From Marivirga lumbricoides (lineage in GTDB: Bacteria; Bacteroidota; Bacteroidia; Cytophagales; Cyclobacteriaceae), in assembly GCF_014636295.1 (NCBI RefSeq), contig NZ_BMEC01000005.1, positions 124,001-188,000 on the forward strand: a stretch of DNA of 64,000 nucleotides, written 5' to 3'. The notes below the pieces were generated by a model, which worked only from the letters and a program-made list of their open reading frames with translations, was not told the DNA's origin and ran no database searches. Below, one piece after another: positions 17,152 to 27,600 of the stretch (position 1 is the stretch's first letter; every line of letters begins with the position of its first letter). A program made the translations under genes and the position numbers.

Positions 17152-17757
17152 GTGGATAAAATTAAACTTGAAATATTAGGTTTATCATCTAGCCAGTCGC
17201 AATCCGGCTCATTTGCTTTGGTTTTAGGCGAATCCGAGGGGAATAGAAGACTGCCGATTATTATTGGTATGTTTGAAGCCCAGGCCATTGCCATTGAAAT
17301 TGAAAAGATTGTTCCTAACAGGCCAATGACACACGATTTGTTTAAGTCATTTGCGCATAGCTTTAATTATTCTGTAAAAGAGATAATTATTTCAGACTTA
17401 AAAGAAGGTGTGTTTTTTGCCAAAATTGTTTGTGATAACGGATTAGAGGAAATTGAGATAGATTCCCGTCCTTCTGACGCCATTGCAATAGGTATTCGCT
17501 TTGATGCACCTATTTTTACCTATGAGAAGATCATGTCTGAGGCGGGAATAGTGCTAACAGATGAAGCACAGGAAGGCGATATTTCAGAACTGAAAAAACC
17601 TAAAAAGGAAACAGCAAAAAGCTCATCTCAGCAGCCAATGGATAAATTGAAAGATATGTCTATGGATAAGTTGAATGAACTGCTTGATAAAACAATCAAC
17701 GCGGAAGATTATGAGATGGCAGCAAAAATCAGGGATGAAATAAATCGCAGAAATTAA
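17152..17757 (+). CDS. Bifunctional nuclease (DUF151) domain protein with C-terminal UVR motif
   Basis: 201 residues from a GTG start. Residues 1-140 form a BFN/DUF151 domain (RRLPIIIGMFEAQAIAIEIE; IDSRPSDAIAIGIRFDAPIF). The last 35 residues (KLNELLDKTINAEDYEMAAKIRDEINRRN region) are a UvrB/UvrC-type interaction motif. BFN domains have reported DNase/RNase activity in plants; the bacterial role is unclear. It is co-transcribed with etfBA, with no known functional link. Confidence 0.9.
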   Translation: MDKIKLEILGLSSSQSQSGSFALVLGESEGNRRLPIIIGMFEAQAIAIEIEKIVPNRPMTHDLFKSFAHSFNYSVKEIIISDLKEGVFFAKIVCDNGLEEIEIDSRPSDAIAIGIRFDAPIFTYEKIMSEAGIVLTDEAQEGDISELKKPKKETAKSSSQQPMDKLKDMSMDKLNELLDKTINAEDYEMAAKIRDEINRRN

Positions 17758-17778
17758 TTTTACCACAAATATTATTAG

Positions 17779-17806
17779 AAAGCCGGTTCATTGAATCGGC
17801 TTTTTT
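17779..17806 (+). terminator. Rho-independent terminator of the etfBA operon
   Basis: Stem AAAGCCG / CGGCTTT with loop GTTCATTGAAT, followed by TTTT. Located 21 bases after the DUF151 gene. Confidence 0.85.
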
Positions 17807-17881
17807 AGTTTTGCGATGTAATGTTTTCAAAATATAGTTAAATTCCTACTTAAACCTTTCCTGCAAATCCGGAGAATGTAC

Positions 17882-17889
17882 TAACTTTG
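17882..17889 (+). promoter_or_regulatory. Candidate Bacteroidota -7 promoter element
   Basis: TAACTTTG fits the Bacteroidota -7 consensus TAnnTTTG exactly. A -33 TTTG is not clear at the usual distance. Transcription would begin near 17895, too close to an in-frame ATG at 17901, which supports a later start for the CCA-adding enzyme. Confidence 0.4.
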
Positions 17890-17963
17890 AATCTGAATGA
17901 ATGATGAACCTGTGTCGGTTAAACAGGGTTCATATTGATTGCATGGCGTCTAAGAAATTACAA

Positions 17964-19382
17964 ATGAATTTTAAGGAAGTATTAGATAAAGACAAAATTT
18001 TTGAAATTGTAAAACAATGCGCCAGTGATTTAGGAATAGAGGCTTATGTAGTGGGAGGTTTTGTGAGAGACCTTATTTTAAAAAGGCCTTCCAAGGATGT
18101 AGACTTTGTTTGTGTGGGCAGTGGCATCGCATTAGCTAAAAAGGTTGCCAGTACTTTAAATGCCAATAAAAGTGTTCAGGTATTTAAAAATTTTGGTACG
18201 GCAAGCATCACCCATAAAGATTTCAATTACGAGTTTGTAGGAGCAAGAAAGGAGTCTTACCAGAGAGATAGTAGGAAACCGATTGTAGAAGATGGTACAC
18301 TGGAGGATGATCAAAATCGAAGAGATTTCACCATAAATGCTTTGGCTATAAGCCTGAATGGGTCTTCCTATGGGGAACTGATTGATCCTTTTGAGGGCGT
18401 AAAAGACCTGAAAAGGAAGATTATACGTACACCGCTGGCTCCAGATGTTACTTTTTCTGATGATCCTTTACGCATGATGCGTGCAGTTCGCTTTGCTTCC
18501 CAATTGGGTTTCGATATTCAAGCAGATACCTTCGACAGTATAATTAAGAATGCAGGAAGGTTAAAAATCATCTCCCAGGAGCGTATAACGGATGAATTAA
18601 ATAAAATCATTCTTTCTGAGACCCCCTCATATGGTTTTAAGCTGCTTTATCATGCGCAATTGCTTGATAAATTTTTTCCTGAGCTCACTAATTTACAAGG
18701 TGTAGAGGAGAAAAACGGACATAAGCATAAAGATAATTTTTACCATACTTTGCAAGTACTCGATAATACGGCTTCATTGGGAGGGGATCTCTGGTTAAGG
18801 TGGGCAGCTATATTGCATGATATTGCTAAACCAGCTACCAAACGCTTTCATGCTAAACAAGGCTGGACTTTCCATGGGCATGAAGACAAGGGATCACGAA
18901 TGGTGCCTAAAATTTTCCAACGATTAAAGTTGCCTCTCAATGACAGAATGAAGTACGTGCAAAAACTCGTTTTACTGCATTTAAGACCCATTCCTTTGGT
19001 AAGAGATAACATAACAGATAATGCGGTACGAAGATTGCTGTTTGAAGCCGGAGATGACATTGAAGATTTACTCAACCTGTGCAGAGCCGATGTTACTTCA
19101 AAAAATCCGGCAAGGGTGCAAAAGTACCTTTCCAATTTTGATTTAGTAGAGCAGAAAATGAAAGAAGTGGAGGAGAAAGATCAGGTAAGAAACTTTCAAC
19201 CCCCTATTTCAGGAGAAGATATTATGCAGACCTTCAACCTACAGCCGGGTAGAGAGATAGGGATTATAAAAAATGAAATAAAAGAAGCTATTTTAGACGG
19301 GAAAATAAAAAATAACCGTGAAGAAGCTTACGAATTTATGCTAGAAGCAGGAAAAAAGTTAAACCTTACCATAACATCATGA
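17964..19382 (+). CDS. CCA tRNA nucleotidyltransferase / poly(A) polymerase family, with HD domain
   Basis: About 472 residues from the ATG at 17964 (MNFKEVLDKDK, the usual Bacteroidota beginning); ATGs at 17901 and 17943 are alternatives. The nucleotidyltransferase head shows YVVGGFVRDLIL and DVDFVCVG, then RRDFTINALAIS and IDPFEGVKDLKRKIIRTP. The RNA-binding part follows (DDPLRMMRAVRFASQLGF). A C-terminal HD domain (RWAAILHDIAKPATK; FHGHEDKGSRMV) suggests phosphohydrolase activity. It adds or repairs the CCA end of tRNAs. The stop overlaps the next ATG by four bases. Confidence 0.93.
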   Translation: MNFKEVLDKDKIFEIVKQCASDLGIEAYVVGGFVRDLILKRPSKDVDFVCVGSGIALAKKVASTLNANKSVQVFKNFGTASITHKDFNYEFVGARKESYQRDSRKPIVEDGTLEDDQNRRDFTINALAISLNGSSYGELIDPFEGVKDLKRKIIRTPLAPDVTFSDDPLRMMRAVRFASQLGFDIQADTFDSIIKNAGRLKIISQERITDELNKIILSETPSYGFKLLYHAQLLDKFFPELTNLQGVEEKNGHKHKDNFYHTLQVLDNTASLGGDLWLRWAAILHDIAKPATKRFHAKQGWTFHGHEDKGSRMVPKIFQRLKLPLNDRMKYVQKLVLLHLRPIPLVRDNITDNAVRRLLFEAGDDIEDLLNLCRADVTSKNPARVQKYLSNFDLVEQKMKEVEEKDQVRNFQPPISGEDIMQTFNLQPGREIGIIKNEIKEAILDGKIKNNREEAYEFMLEAGKKLNLTITS

Positions 19383-20080
19383 TAAAAATGAATAAAATTG
19401 TTTTAGCTATCACATTAATGGTAGCATTTAGTACTGTAGGCTATAGCCAGACAGAAAATACTGCTAAGCAGGAAGCCATTCAAAGGGCCAAAGCAAAATA
19501 CAGCAGGTCTATTCAATATAATGATTTTGCTATTGCCAAAGATGCCATTTACGATTTACTAGTTCTTGAGCCCTCTAATTTTTCTTATTTGGATTCGCTG
19601 GCATACATGTATTTTGAATTCAGGCAATATGCATCAGCAGCCCTGGTAAGTAGAGATGCCCTCAACAGAAACCCGCAGAACAGAATGATGCTTCAGATAG
19701 GAGCAAAGAGCTTAAGTGAGCTAGGCGCCATCGATCAGTCTCTGAAGATGTATGAGAAATTATATACTATCTCTGATGATGCTTTTGTTCTTTTTGAAAT
19801 TGCCCAAAAACAGTATGATCTAAAAAAGTATGATGAAGCAATGATCAATACGGAGCTCCTGTTAGGCAAACCTATAGTGGAAGGCAGTCAGGTATATGTA
19901 AACAATGCTTCAGGAGAGCAAATTGAAGCACCATTTAAAGCGGTGGTTCATAATTTACAAGGTTTAATAGCTCGTGCTCAGGGAAATGAGGAATCTGCAA
20001 AAAAATATTTCAATAATGCATTAAAGCTAGCCCCTAATTACGCTTTAGCAAAAGAAAATTTGAATCCTAAGAAGGAATAG
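19379..20080 (+). CDS. Secreted TPR-repeat protein
   Basis: 233 residues with a signal peptide (KIVLAITLMVAFSTVGYSQ) and several tetratricopeptide repeats between about 45 and 225 (for example SYLDSLAYMYFEFRQYASAA and GNEESAKKYFNNALKLAPNY). Its ATG overlaps the stop of the tRNA nucleotidyltransferase gene (ATGA), so translation is probably coupled. A periplasmic scaffold role is likely but the partner is unknown. Confidence 0.85.
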   Translation: MIKMNKIVLAITLMVAFSTVGYSQTENTAKQEAIQRAKAKYSRSIQYNDFAIAKDAIYDLLVLEPSNFSYLDSLAYMYFEFRQYASAALVSRDALNRNPQNRMMLQIGAKSLSELGAIDQSLKMYEKLYTISDDAFVLFEIAQKQYDLKKYDEAMINTELLLGKPIVEGSQVYVNNASGEQIEAPFKAVVHNLQGLIARAQGNEESAKKYFNNALKLAPNYALAKENLNPKKE

Positions 20081-20134
20081 CTTTATTTACAGATTGATAG
20101 AACAATTTAATTATCACTTATTTAATAAAACATT

Positions 20135-21001
20135 ATGATACGTTCCTTATTAGTAGCATCTTTTTTATTAATAACTTTTGTTGCTGAAATCACAGCCCAA
20201 AATTTATCGGGAGATAATTTCTCCAAAGCCAAAGAAAGTAAGAAAGCCATGGTCACTTTTGCTTATGTGGAAACACCTGGTTTTGTTTACAAAGATGAAA
20301 GGGGAAAACTTACAGGTGTTTGCGTAGATATTATGAATGATTTTATGCAGTTTGTTCGGCAGAATTATGGTATTGAAATGAATGCCCGTTATGTTGGTAA
20401 TGGTAGCAGTTTTAGAGCAATGTACGATGGTGTTAAAAATGGATCGCAGGGTGTTTTTGGTTTAGGTAACGTAACAGTAACGGAAGCCAGAAAAAGAGAA
20501 ATTCAATTCAGTCCTTCATTTATTACAAATTTTGCCATTTTGGTAACACATAGTAATGTGCCCACATTGAAATCTAAAAGTGAAATAGCTACTGCTTTTA
20601 AAGGTTTTAAAGCCTATACAGCCAAAGGAACTTTAAATGAGAAAAGGGTAAATAAGATTAAAGCTGATTTTTATCCTACGCTTGAGTTATCATATGTAAA
20701 TTCCAGTCCTGCAGTGTTAGAGAAGATTTTAGAAGATCCTAAATCATTTTCTTACCTTGATCTGGCTTTCTACCTGAATGCTGTTAAAGAAAGAAAACCA
20801 CTAAAAAGACATGAAGTTGGGGATGATGGTTCTGAAGAATTTGCTTTTGTTATGCCTTTGTCCAGCGATTGGCAGCCGGTAATGGATGAATTTTTTGCTG
20901 CTAACGGAGGCTATAAAAACTCAACAGAATATAAAAAAATATTGGTTAACCACTTAGGTTTAAGTGCTGTTAAACTCTTGGATGCCGCTAGTGCAAAATA
21001 A
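20135..21001 (+). CDS. Periplasmic solute-binding protein, family 3 (amino-acid type)
   Basis: 288 residues with signal peptide (LLVASFLLITFVAEITAQ). The mature part matches bacterial extracellular solute-binding family 3: TPGFVYKDERGKLTGVCVDIMNDFM near residue 50, FGLGNVTVTEARKREIQFSPSF near 110 and FAFVMPLSSDWQPVMDEFF near 240. These proteins bind polar amino acids or related ligands. No ABC permease or ATPase gene is nearby, so it may serve a distant transporter or act in sensing. Confidence 0.88.
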   Translation: MIRSLLVASFLLITFVAEITAQNLSGDNFSKAKESKKAMVTFAYVETPGFVYKDERGKLTGVCVDIMNDFMQFVRQNYGIEMNARYVGNGSSFRAMYDGVKNGSQGVFGLGNVTVTEARKREIQFSPSFITNFAILVTHSNVPTLKSKSEIATAFKGFKAYTAKGTLNEKRVNKIKADFYPTLELSYVNSSPAVLEKILEDPKSFSYLDLAFYLNAVKERKPLKRHEVGDDGSEEFAFVMPLSSDWQPVMDEFFAANGGYKNSTEYKKILVNHLGLSAVKLLDAASAK

Positions 21002-21006
21002 TTGAG

Positions 21007-21037
21007 AAGGCCGTATTACTAATATGGCCTTTATTTT
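21007..21037 (+). terminator. Rho-independent terminator after the solute-binding protein gene
   Basis: Stem AAGGCCGTATT / AATATGGCCTT (one mismatch) with loop ACT, then TATTTTT. Begins six bases after the stop codon. Confidence 0.75.
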
Positions 21038-21145
21038 TACTTGTAAAGTAATTGTAGTTCAGCTATTTCCTAAACAGGTTTAAGACTGTTCGGAGAAGAA
21101 CTATATTTTTCCTTTTCTTGAATTCCACTTTATAGAAAATTTTTA

Positions 21146-21643
21146 ATGGAAGAAAAATTTGATTCTAAACATTGGGGAAATTATTTCCAATCATTGCAAA
21201 TGAAGTATTACGCTTTATTGGCAGCACCGTTGTTTTTATTTGCCATTGCTTTTTTGAGAGCTGAAAATGGTAATGCACCATTAATGCGCTTAGGTGAGCA
21301 AATGGAAATATACTTCTTAGGATTTGTTACCTTTTTCGCATTTATAGTAGTATTGTACCTTCATTTTTTTGTAAAGAACAGGAATAATTCACTTGCACGT
21401 GATAAAGATCTTACAAAAAAGTTAGCCTTGTATAGAAAGACTGCTTTAATTAAGTATGTAGGTTTAGCTATTTACCAGATACTGATCATTTTTACTTTTG
21501 CATGTACTTATCATAATGGTATAATGGGTTTATTTACAGCCTTACTTTTATATGCCTCTTTTTTCAGACCTGAGTTACAAACTATAAGAAGAGATTTAAA
21601 ATTGAATAAAGAGGAATATCAGCAAATTAATTATAAAGCATAA
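21146..21643 (+). CDS. Hypothetical membrane protein with about four TM segments
   Basis: 165 residues. Hydrophobic segments at about 24-42, 56-76, 96-116 and 120-138 suggest four membrane spans, with short charged ends. No known family recognised. It is separated from its upstream neighbour by a terminator, so it has its own promoter, and it ends just before a strong bidirectional terminator. Confidence 0.7.
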   Translation: MEEKFDSKHWGNYFQSLQMKYYALLAAPLFLFAIAFLRAENGNAPLMRLGEQMEIYFLGFVTFFAFIVVLYLHFFVKNRNNSLARDKDLTKKLALYRKTALIKYVGLAIYQILIIFTFACTYHNGIMGLFTALLLYASFFRPELQTIRRDLKLNKEEYQQINYKA

Positions 21644-21664
21644 ATGCTTATTTTTTCTAATTAA

Positions 21665-21702
21665 AAAAGGCTGCCTTACTTGATGCAGGGCAGCCTTTTA
21701 TA
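21665..21702. terminator. Bidirectional terminator
   Basis: Stem AAAAGGCTGCC / GGCAGCCTTTT with about 14-base loop; A-rich on the left and T-rich on the right, so it can end transcripts from both convergent genes (membrane protein, plus; beta-barrel protein, minus). Confidence 0.85.
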
Positions 21703-21718
21703 TTTAGATTATAAACCT

Positions 21719-22885
21719 TTAGAAAATAATTCCGAAAGAGAATGCATTTAATTCCGGGCCTCTGTTTTCTATGAAAAGCGGGTTAAGATCGTATGTAGCA
21801 AACAAGTCAACACCTTTCCATCCAATCTGGGCTTTTAAGCCATATCTCCAGTTGTTTAAGTGAAGGTTGTTCTTTATTTTATCCTTACCATCATCGTCAT
21901 ATTTGAATTTCGATTTGCTTCCAATTCTATATCCAGCGTAAGGTCCTGCACCAAATCTGAATGAGGAGCTACTTTTACCTGTATAAATCATTGGTACAAA
22001 GTTTACATTCAAATAAGTGATGTTCATTTTACTTCTATCCGGATTGATGTCTGGTCTTGTTACAGAAGTGTCTATAAATCCCACTTCCTGCTCACCTTTC
22101 ACAATTTGATATTTGTTGTCTGCCAGCGCAAAGTTGTACCATTGCAGACCAAATTGGAAATTGAATCTGATATAAGGATTTACTTTTACTTCATGTACTG
22201 AGTTAATTCCATAGGTCCAGGAAGTGATGGGATCTATACTGTAGACAGCATTGTCATTATCAGGAAACTGATTGTCTTCATTTAGGTAATTATTTAAGCC
22301 TATCAAAAACTCAAATTCATGAGAATATCTATCTTTTCTATTCTTTTTATTGACTTTGCTTTCTTTGTTAAAGGCGGTATCAAACCCTTCTTCAAACTGA
22401 TCACCCCAGGATTTAGATTCCTCTTCCATTTCTTCCTCCTCTACTTCTGCTTCCATTTCTGAATAAGTAACAGGTGTATTCTGGAATACTTTACCAATTT
22501 GAAAGGGTACTGCTGCATCTTCTGAGTAATCTCTGATAAAGCCTATGCCTGAAGCGGGGATTTCCGTTACTGTTACTACGCCTGAGAAACCATCATTGCA
22601 ATTCACTTTCATTTTGATAGCCTCAATTTTCCCATCTACTATTTGCAGGTTTTCATACACTATTGTTATGTTTTTCTCAGCAGCATCCTGTTTATACTCT
22701 TCAAGTTCTTCCCGTGTGGTATTTTTGAAAATACGTACACTATATACCTTTCCTAAATTTAGTTCTGATGCTACACTGCTCATTCCCTCAAGTTTTGAAG
22801 AATCAGATTTACTGTTGAAAGCCATGCCCGGCAAACTCAATAGTGCCAGCGCGATTACTAAAGCGATTTGATTTATACGTTTCAT
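21719..22885 (-). CDS. Outer-membrane beta-barrel protein
   Basis: 388 residues from the ATG at 22885, which gives a good signal peptide (RINQIALVIALALLSLPGMA); a longer frame to 22927 is unlikely. The N-terminal part is a soluble region; residues about 145-190 are very acidic then basic (EEEEMEEESKSW; KVNKKNRKDR). The C-terminal half has barrel strands and ends FSFGIIF, a typical outer-membrane C terminus. Not a recognised family. It lies 139 bases downstream of the anti-sigma-like gene and may be in the same regulon. Confidence 0.7.
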   Translation of the reverse strand: MKRINQIALVIALALLSLPGMAFNSKSDSSKLEGMSSVASELNLGKVYSVRIFKNTTREELEEYKQDAAEKNITIVYENLQIVDGKIEAIKMKVNCNDGFSGVVTVTEIPASGIGFIRDYSEDAAVPFQIGKVFQNTPVTYSEMEAEVEEEEMEEESKSWGDQFEEGFDTAFNKESKVNKKNRKDRYSHEFEFLIGLNNYLNEDNQFPDNDNAVYSIDPITSWTYGINSVHEVKVNPYIRFNFQFGLQWYNFALADNKYQIVKGEQEVGFIDTSVTRPDINPDRSKMNITYLNVNFVPMIYTGKSSSSFRFGAGPYAGYRIGSKSKFKYDDDGKDKIKNNLHLNNWRYGLKAQIGWKGVDLFATYDLNPLFIENRGPELNAFSFGIIF

Positions 22886-23024
22886 GTCTAATTTGTTTTT
22901 AAGTGATGGCATAGAACAGCCTCTCATCTATATTGCTTTATAACTGACACCTTTAAAATTAATTTTACAGTTCGGTTAGTCCACAAGATGATTGAAGCTA
23001 TTTCATTACCTTTTTTTAATTTGA

Positions 23025-23744
23025 TTAATTATTTACCGACTTCTTGTTTGTTTGAAAGGCGGAGGCAAAAAGTTGATTTTTTGCAGACCGCAAATCAGCT
23101 AAACTAAGTTCACTGGCCAGTGATTTAAGTTTACTTGCACTTTTATTCAGTGAATTGAGTGGAGCTGGCGTAGAGGATGAGGCAGCAAGGCTCTCATTTT
23201 CCTCATAGTACATTTCCACTTTTATATCACTTTTTCTTTCTAAATCAGGAACCCTGATTGTTGTTACTTCAGCTAGTTGCAGAGATATATCTGCTCCTTT
23301 GCCTGAAATTTTATTAAGAACAACAGCATTTTTATCAGCATCAGATGCATTTGTTTTAGTATTGTTGGCAAGCTGTTGCGCAGGTTTCTGAATAGTGAAG
23401 TGTGTTATATTTTGTTGCTTTACTGATTCAGAAGCTTCTTCCTTCTTTTTAATGAGTTCAGGCTTGGCAGGAACCTCCGCTTCTGCTGACAAATTCTGCG
23501 CCTTATCCAGGTTTATTGGATTAATAGCTAAGTTGCTTTCCTGTTGATTGTTCCAAAAAGTACTGATTCCGAATGATACTAAAAATAAGAGGCTAACGCT
23601 TGCAGCTACGTACCACACTATGGGCTTGCTCTTCTTTTTCTGCTTCATCTGAGAACGAATCTCCGACCAGGCATCTGCTGAAACCGGCTGGCTGTGCCTT
23701 TCCAGTTTCTTTTTAAATAGTTCGTCTATCTTATTTGATTCCAT
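23025..23744 (-). CDS. Anti-sigma-factor-like single-pass membrane protein
   Basis: 239 residues: a short cytoplasmic N terminus (MESNKIDELFKKKLERH) with the AWSEIRSQMK motif often seen in Bacteroidota anti-sigma proteins, one membrane span (WYVAASVSLLFLVSFGISTF) near 45-64, and a low-complexity periplasmic part. It overlaps the upstream ECF sigma gene by 14 bases, which strongly suggests a sigma/anti-sigma pair. No zinc-binding HxxxCxxC motif is visible, so it is not a ZAS-type anti-sigma. Confidence 0.7.
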   Translation of the reverse strand: MESNKIDELFKKKLERHSQPVSADAWSEIRSQMKQKKKSKPIVWYVAASVSLLFLVSFGISTFWNNQQESNLAINPINLDKAQNLSAEAEVPAKPELIKKKEEASESVKQQNITHFTIQKPAQQLANNTKTNASDADKNAVVLNKISGKGADISLQLAEVTTIRVPDLERKSDIKVEMYYEENESLAASSSTPAPLNSLNKSASKLKSLASELSLADLRSAKNQLFASAFQTNKKSVNN

Positions 23745-24309
23745 GATTCATCTCTATTTCTTGTTCCATATCCACTAAGCACTTTTGTAAATGAGCTCTT
23801 GCTCTGCTTAATTGAGATTTGGAAGTGTTTTCACTAATATTCAACTGCTCTGCTATCTCCTTATGAGAATAGCCTTCTATGGCATACAGGTTAAAAACAG
23901 TTCTGTAGCCCACCGGTAGCTCACTGATCATCTGAAGCAAATCTTCTGCCTGCAAATGATCCTCAACTGCTTCAAAATTTGGCAGATGATGCGCTTCTTC
24001 TATGTCAATATTCAGGGACATACTTTTATGTTTCCTGATGTACATTAAGGATTCGTTTACCATAATCCTTCTCATCCATCCTTCAAAATTTCCTTCTCCG
24101 CTGTATTGAGTAATCCTTTCAAATATCTTTACAAATGCAGTTACCATTACACCTTCAGCTTCCAGCTTATCTTTTATGTACCTACTGCAAACGGTAAGCA
24201 TTCTTCCTGAATACTTATCGAACAGTGCTTTTTGGTCGCTGCCCTTCTGTTTGATGCACCCTGCTATCAAACTTTCTTCGCTTACAGATTTTCGGATAAA
24301 TAATTTCAT
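23731..24309 (-). CDS. ECF-type RNA polymerase sigma factor
   Basis: 192 residues with sigma-70 region 2 (ALFDKYSGRMLTVCSRYIKD; EGNFEGWMRRIMVNESLMYI) and region 4 helix-turn-helix (LPVGYRTVFNLYAIEGYSHK then EIAEQLNISENTSKSQLSRA). It directs RNA polymerase to an envelope-related regulon in the usual way for this family, probably held by the overlapping membrane protein downstream. The target promoters cannot be deduced from this window. Confidence 0.93.
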   Translation of the reverse strand: MKLFIRKSVSEESLIAGCIKQKGSDQKALFDKYSGRMLTVCSRYIKDKLEAEGVMVTAFVKIFERITQYSGEGNFEGWMRRIMVNESLMYIRKHKSMSLNIDIEEAHHLPNFEAVEDHLQAEDLLQMISELPVGYRTVFNLYAIEGYSHKEIAEQLNISENTSKSQLSRARAHLQKCLVDMEQEIEMNHGIK

Positions 24310-24616
24310 TTTAGCTGGTTACATAAGGAAGATGCAGGTTGTTTTTAATCGGTTGCATGAATATTTTAAAAAACTTAAAATTATTGTGTAAGAATTTTAA
24401 TATAAATGTAAGTTGTTGAAAATCAGTTAGTCGGTTTGTGTAATTTGTTTTTGAAAAAGTGAAATATTTTCAAATCTAATCAAACTCGGCTCATATATAG
24501 AGTCTTTTTTAATCTTTTAAAAGGTGATTTCCTTCTTTAATTTCAGCCAACTATGTAAAAAAGGTATCGCTAACCAAAGTTATTTTTTAAATTATAGGTC
24601 AAAACTATACTAATCA
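24310..24616. other. Divergent intergenic region, nothing specific seen
   Basis: 307 bases of A+T-rich DNA between the divergent sigma-factor and tricorn-protease genes. It must hold both promoters, but no good -33/-7 pair, palindrome or short gene could be picked out by eye. Confidence 0.5.
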
Positions 24617-27600
24617 ATGCTTATGAAAAAAATATTTCTTTTATGCCTATCAATTTTTTCCCTCACGGAAGTTGTGGCACAAGGCACCATGTTGCTCAGG
24701 CAACCCACGCTTTCTGACAAGGAGGTTGTATTTGTGTATGCCAATGATCTGTGGAAAGCGCCATTGAATGGGGGAGATGCCATTCGGTTAACAACCAATG
24801 TAGGATATGAATTTTCTCCTCACTTCTCTTCTGACGGTAAGTGGATCGCCTTTACAGCTGAGTATGATGGGAATAGTGATGTTTATATAATACCGTCATC
24901 CGGTGGCTCACCTAAAAGACTTACCTTTCACCCTGTAGATGATGTGGTGCAGGGTTGGACACCCAAAGGGGAAGTGCTTTTCAGATCTTCCAGAATGGCT
25001 AAACCAACTATGACAAGTCAATTATATACTGTTTCTACAGAAGGTGGTTTGCCGGAAGCTTTACCTATACCAAGAGGTGCTTATGGGGAAATTTCTGATG
25101 ATGGTCAATATATTGCTTATACACCAATTACTTCGTGGGACCCTGAATGGAGAAATTACAGAGGTGGGCAAGCTATGCCAATCTGGATTGTAAATCTTCA
25201 AAACTATGAATTAACAAATACTCCCCAAAAGGACAAGGAACGTCACCTGGACCCGGTTTGGGTAGGTAAGAAGGTATATTATCTTTCTGAAAGAGACTAT
25301 ACCAGTAATATATGGAGTTACGATCTTTCAACTGGCAAAGAGGAACAAGTGACATTTCATAAAAAATTTGATGTTAAAAGTCTTGATGCATTCGGAAAGA
25401 TGATTGCATATGAGCAGGGTGGGTATCTTCATTTATTAAATACGGAGAATAATGAGGCTAAGCAACTTAATATAAATGTGCAGGGAGACTTAAGCTTTGG
25501 TAGAGAGCGCTGGGAAGATGTGACAGCAAATAATGTGAGTAACCCTAATATTTCACCCAATGGAAAGCGTGCCATTTTTGAGCACCGGGGTGAAATTTTT
25601 ACTTTTCCGAAAGAAGAGGGTAGTTGGAGAAATATAACCCAAAGTAGTGGTGTGGCAGATAGATATCCCGTGTGGTCACCTAAAGGAGATAAAATTGCAT
25701 GGTTTTCCGATGCAAGCGGAGAATATCAGCTGGTGGTATCCGATCAATTTGGGGCTAATCAAAAAAGTTATGCATTAAAAAATCCGACCTTCTATTTTAA
25801 GCCTGATTGGTCTCCTAGTGGTGACTATATTGCTTATACGGATACAGATTATAACATTTGGTTGATCACCCTTAGTAGTGGAGAAGTTAAGAAAGTAGAT
25901 ACTGACAGGTATGCGCATCCCAACAGAACGATGAATCCTTTGTGGTCACCGGATAGCAGATATTTAGCCTATGAGAAACAATTAGATAGCCATTTCAAAG
26001 CAATTTTTATTTATGATGCACAAACGGGAATGAGTAAGCAGGTTACCGAGGGGACTGCTGATGCTATTAGTCCGGTTTGGGATATGGCAGGTGAGTATTT
26101 ATACTTTCTGGCCAGCACAGATTACGGCCTGAATTCCGGCTGGTTGGATATGAGTTCTTTTGATCCGTCTGTAAATAGAAGTTTATATGCCCTCGTACTT
26201 AGTGCTTCAGGCAAAGCTCCTAATTTGCCTAAAACAGATGAAGAAGGACAAGAGGAAAATAATGCTGATAAAAAAGAGCCACAGGACAATAAGAAAAACA
26301 AAAAGGGAAAAGAAGAGACTAAGCAGGAAACCGCTAAGCCTGTAAAGATTGACTTTGAGGGTATTCAAAAGCGGGTAGTTGCTTTGGATTTACCTTCCAG
26401 GAATTACCAGTTTTTAAAAGCTGGAACTGAAAAGCAAATATTTATTGCTGAGGCAATTCCTAATCAGGATGGATTAAAGGTGCATAAATATGATGTAGAA
26501 AAAGAAGAAGCAAAGGATTTTCAGGAGGGAGTGAGTGAAATGGTTGTTTCTTCTAACGGACAATTCACCTTACTGAAAGGGAAGTCTGGTTGGATGATCA
26601 CAGGTACTAAAGATAGCCCTAAAACTGATGATAAATTGCAGGTGTCTGCAAAAGTAAAGGTAATTCCCTCAGAGGAGTATGCACAGATATTTAAAGAAGG
26701 CTGGCGTTACATGAGAGACTTTCTGTATGTGGATAATGTACACGGTGCTCCATGGGATAAAGTTTATTCCTGGTACCAACCCTGGTTAAAATATGTGCAT
26801 CACAGAACGGATTTAAATTACCTCGTGGATATTTTAAGTGGAGAAGTAGCCATTGGCCACTCTTATGTTTCCGGTGGAGATATGCCTGAGGTGGAAAGAG
26901 TGCCGGTAGGCCTATTAGGAGCTGATTTTAAAATTGAAAATGGCTTTTATAAGATTGATAAAATTTACAATGGAGAGCAATGGAATCCGGAAATTAGCGC
27001 CCCACTAGGCATGCCTGGAGTCAATGTAAAGGAAGGAGATTATATAGTAGCAATAAATGGAACGTCATTAAAAGCACCTCAGAATATCTATGAATTGTTA
27101 GCACAAACAGCTAACAGAACCATCAATATTTCAGTAAATAGTTCACCCTCATTAACTGGTGCAAGAAAAGTTACTGTAGTGCCTGTGAGTAATGAATATC
27201 AGTTACGCTATATCGACTGGGTGGAATCAAACAGAAGAAAAGTGGATGAGCTTTCAGGTGGTAAAATAGCCTATGTTTACATCCCGAATACAGGGGGTGG
27301 TGGCTTTACCAGCTTTAACAAGTATTACTTCTCCCAGCAGGATAAAAAAGGAGTTATTCTTGACGAGCGAAACAATGGGGGCGGTTCAGCAGCCGATTAT
27401 ATGATTGATATTATGGCTCGTGAGCCTTTCGGTTATTTTAACAGCAAAGCTAATGATAACCGACCATGGACCACACCAATTGCAGGCATTTGGGGTCCCA
27501 AAGTGATGATCATTAATGAAAGAGCAGGATCCGGTGGAGATTTATTGCCTTATATGTTTAAAGAAAAAGGACTGGGGCCATTGGTAGGCACACGTACCTG

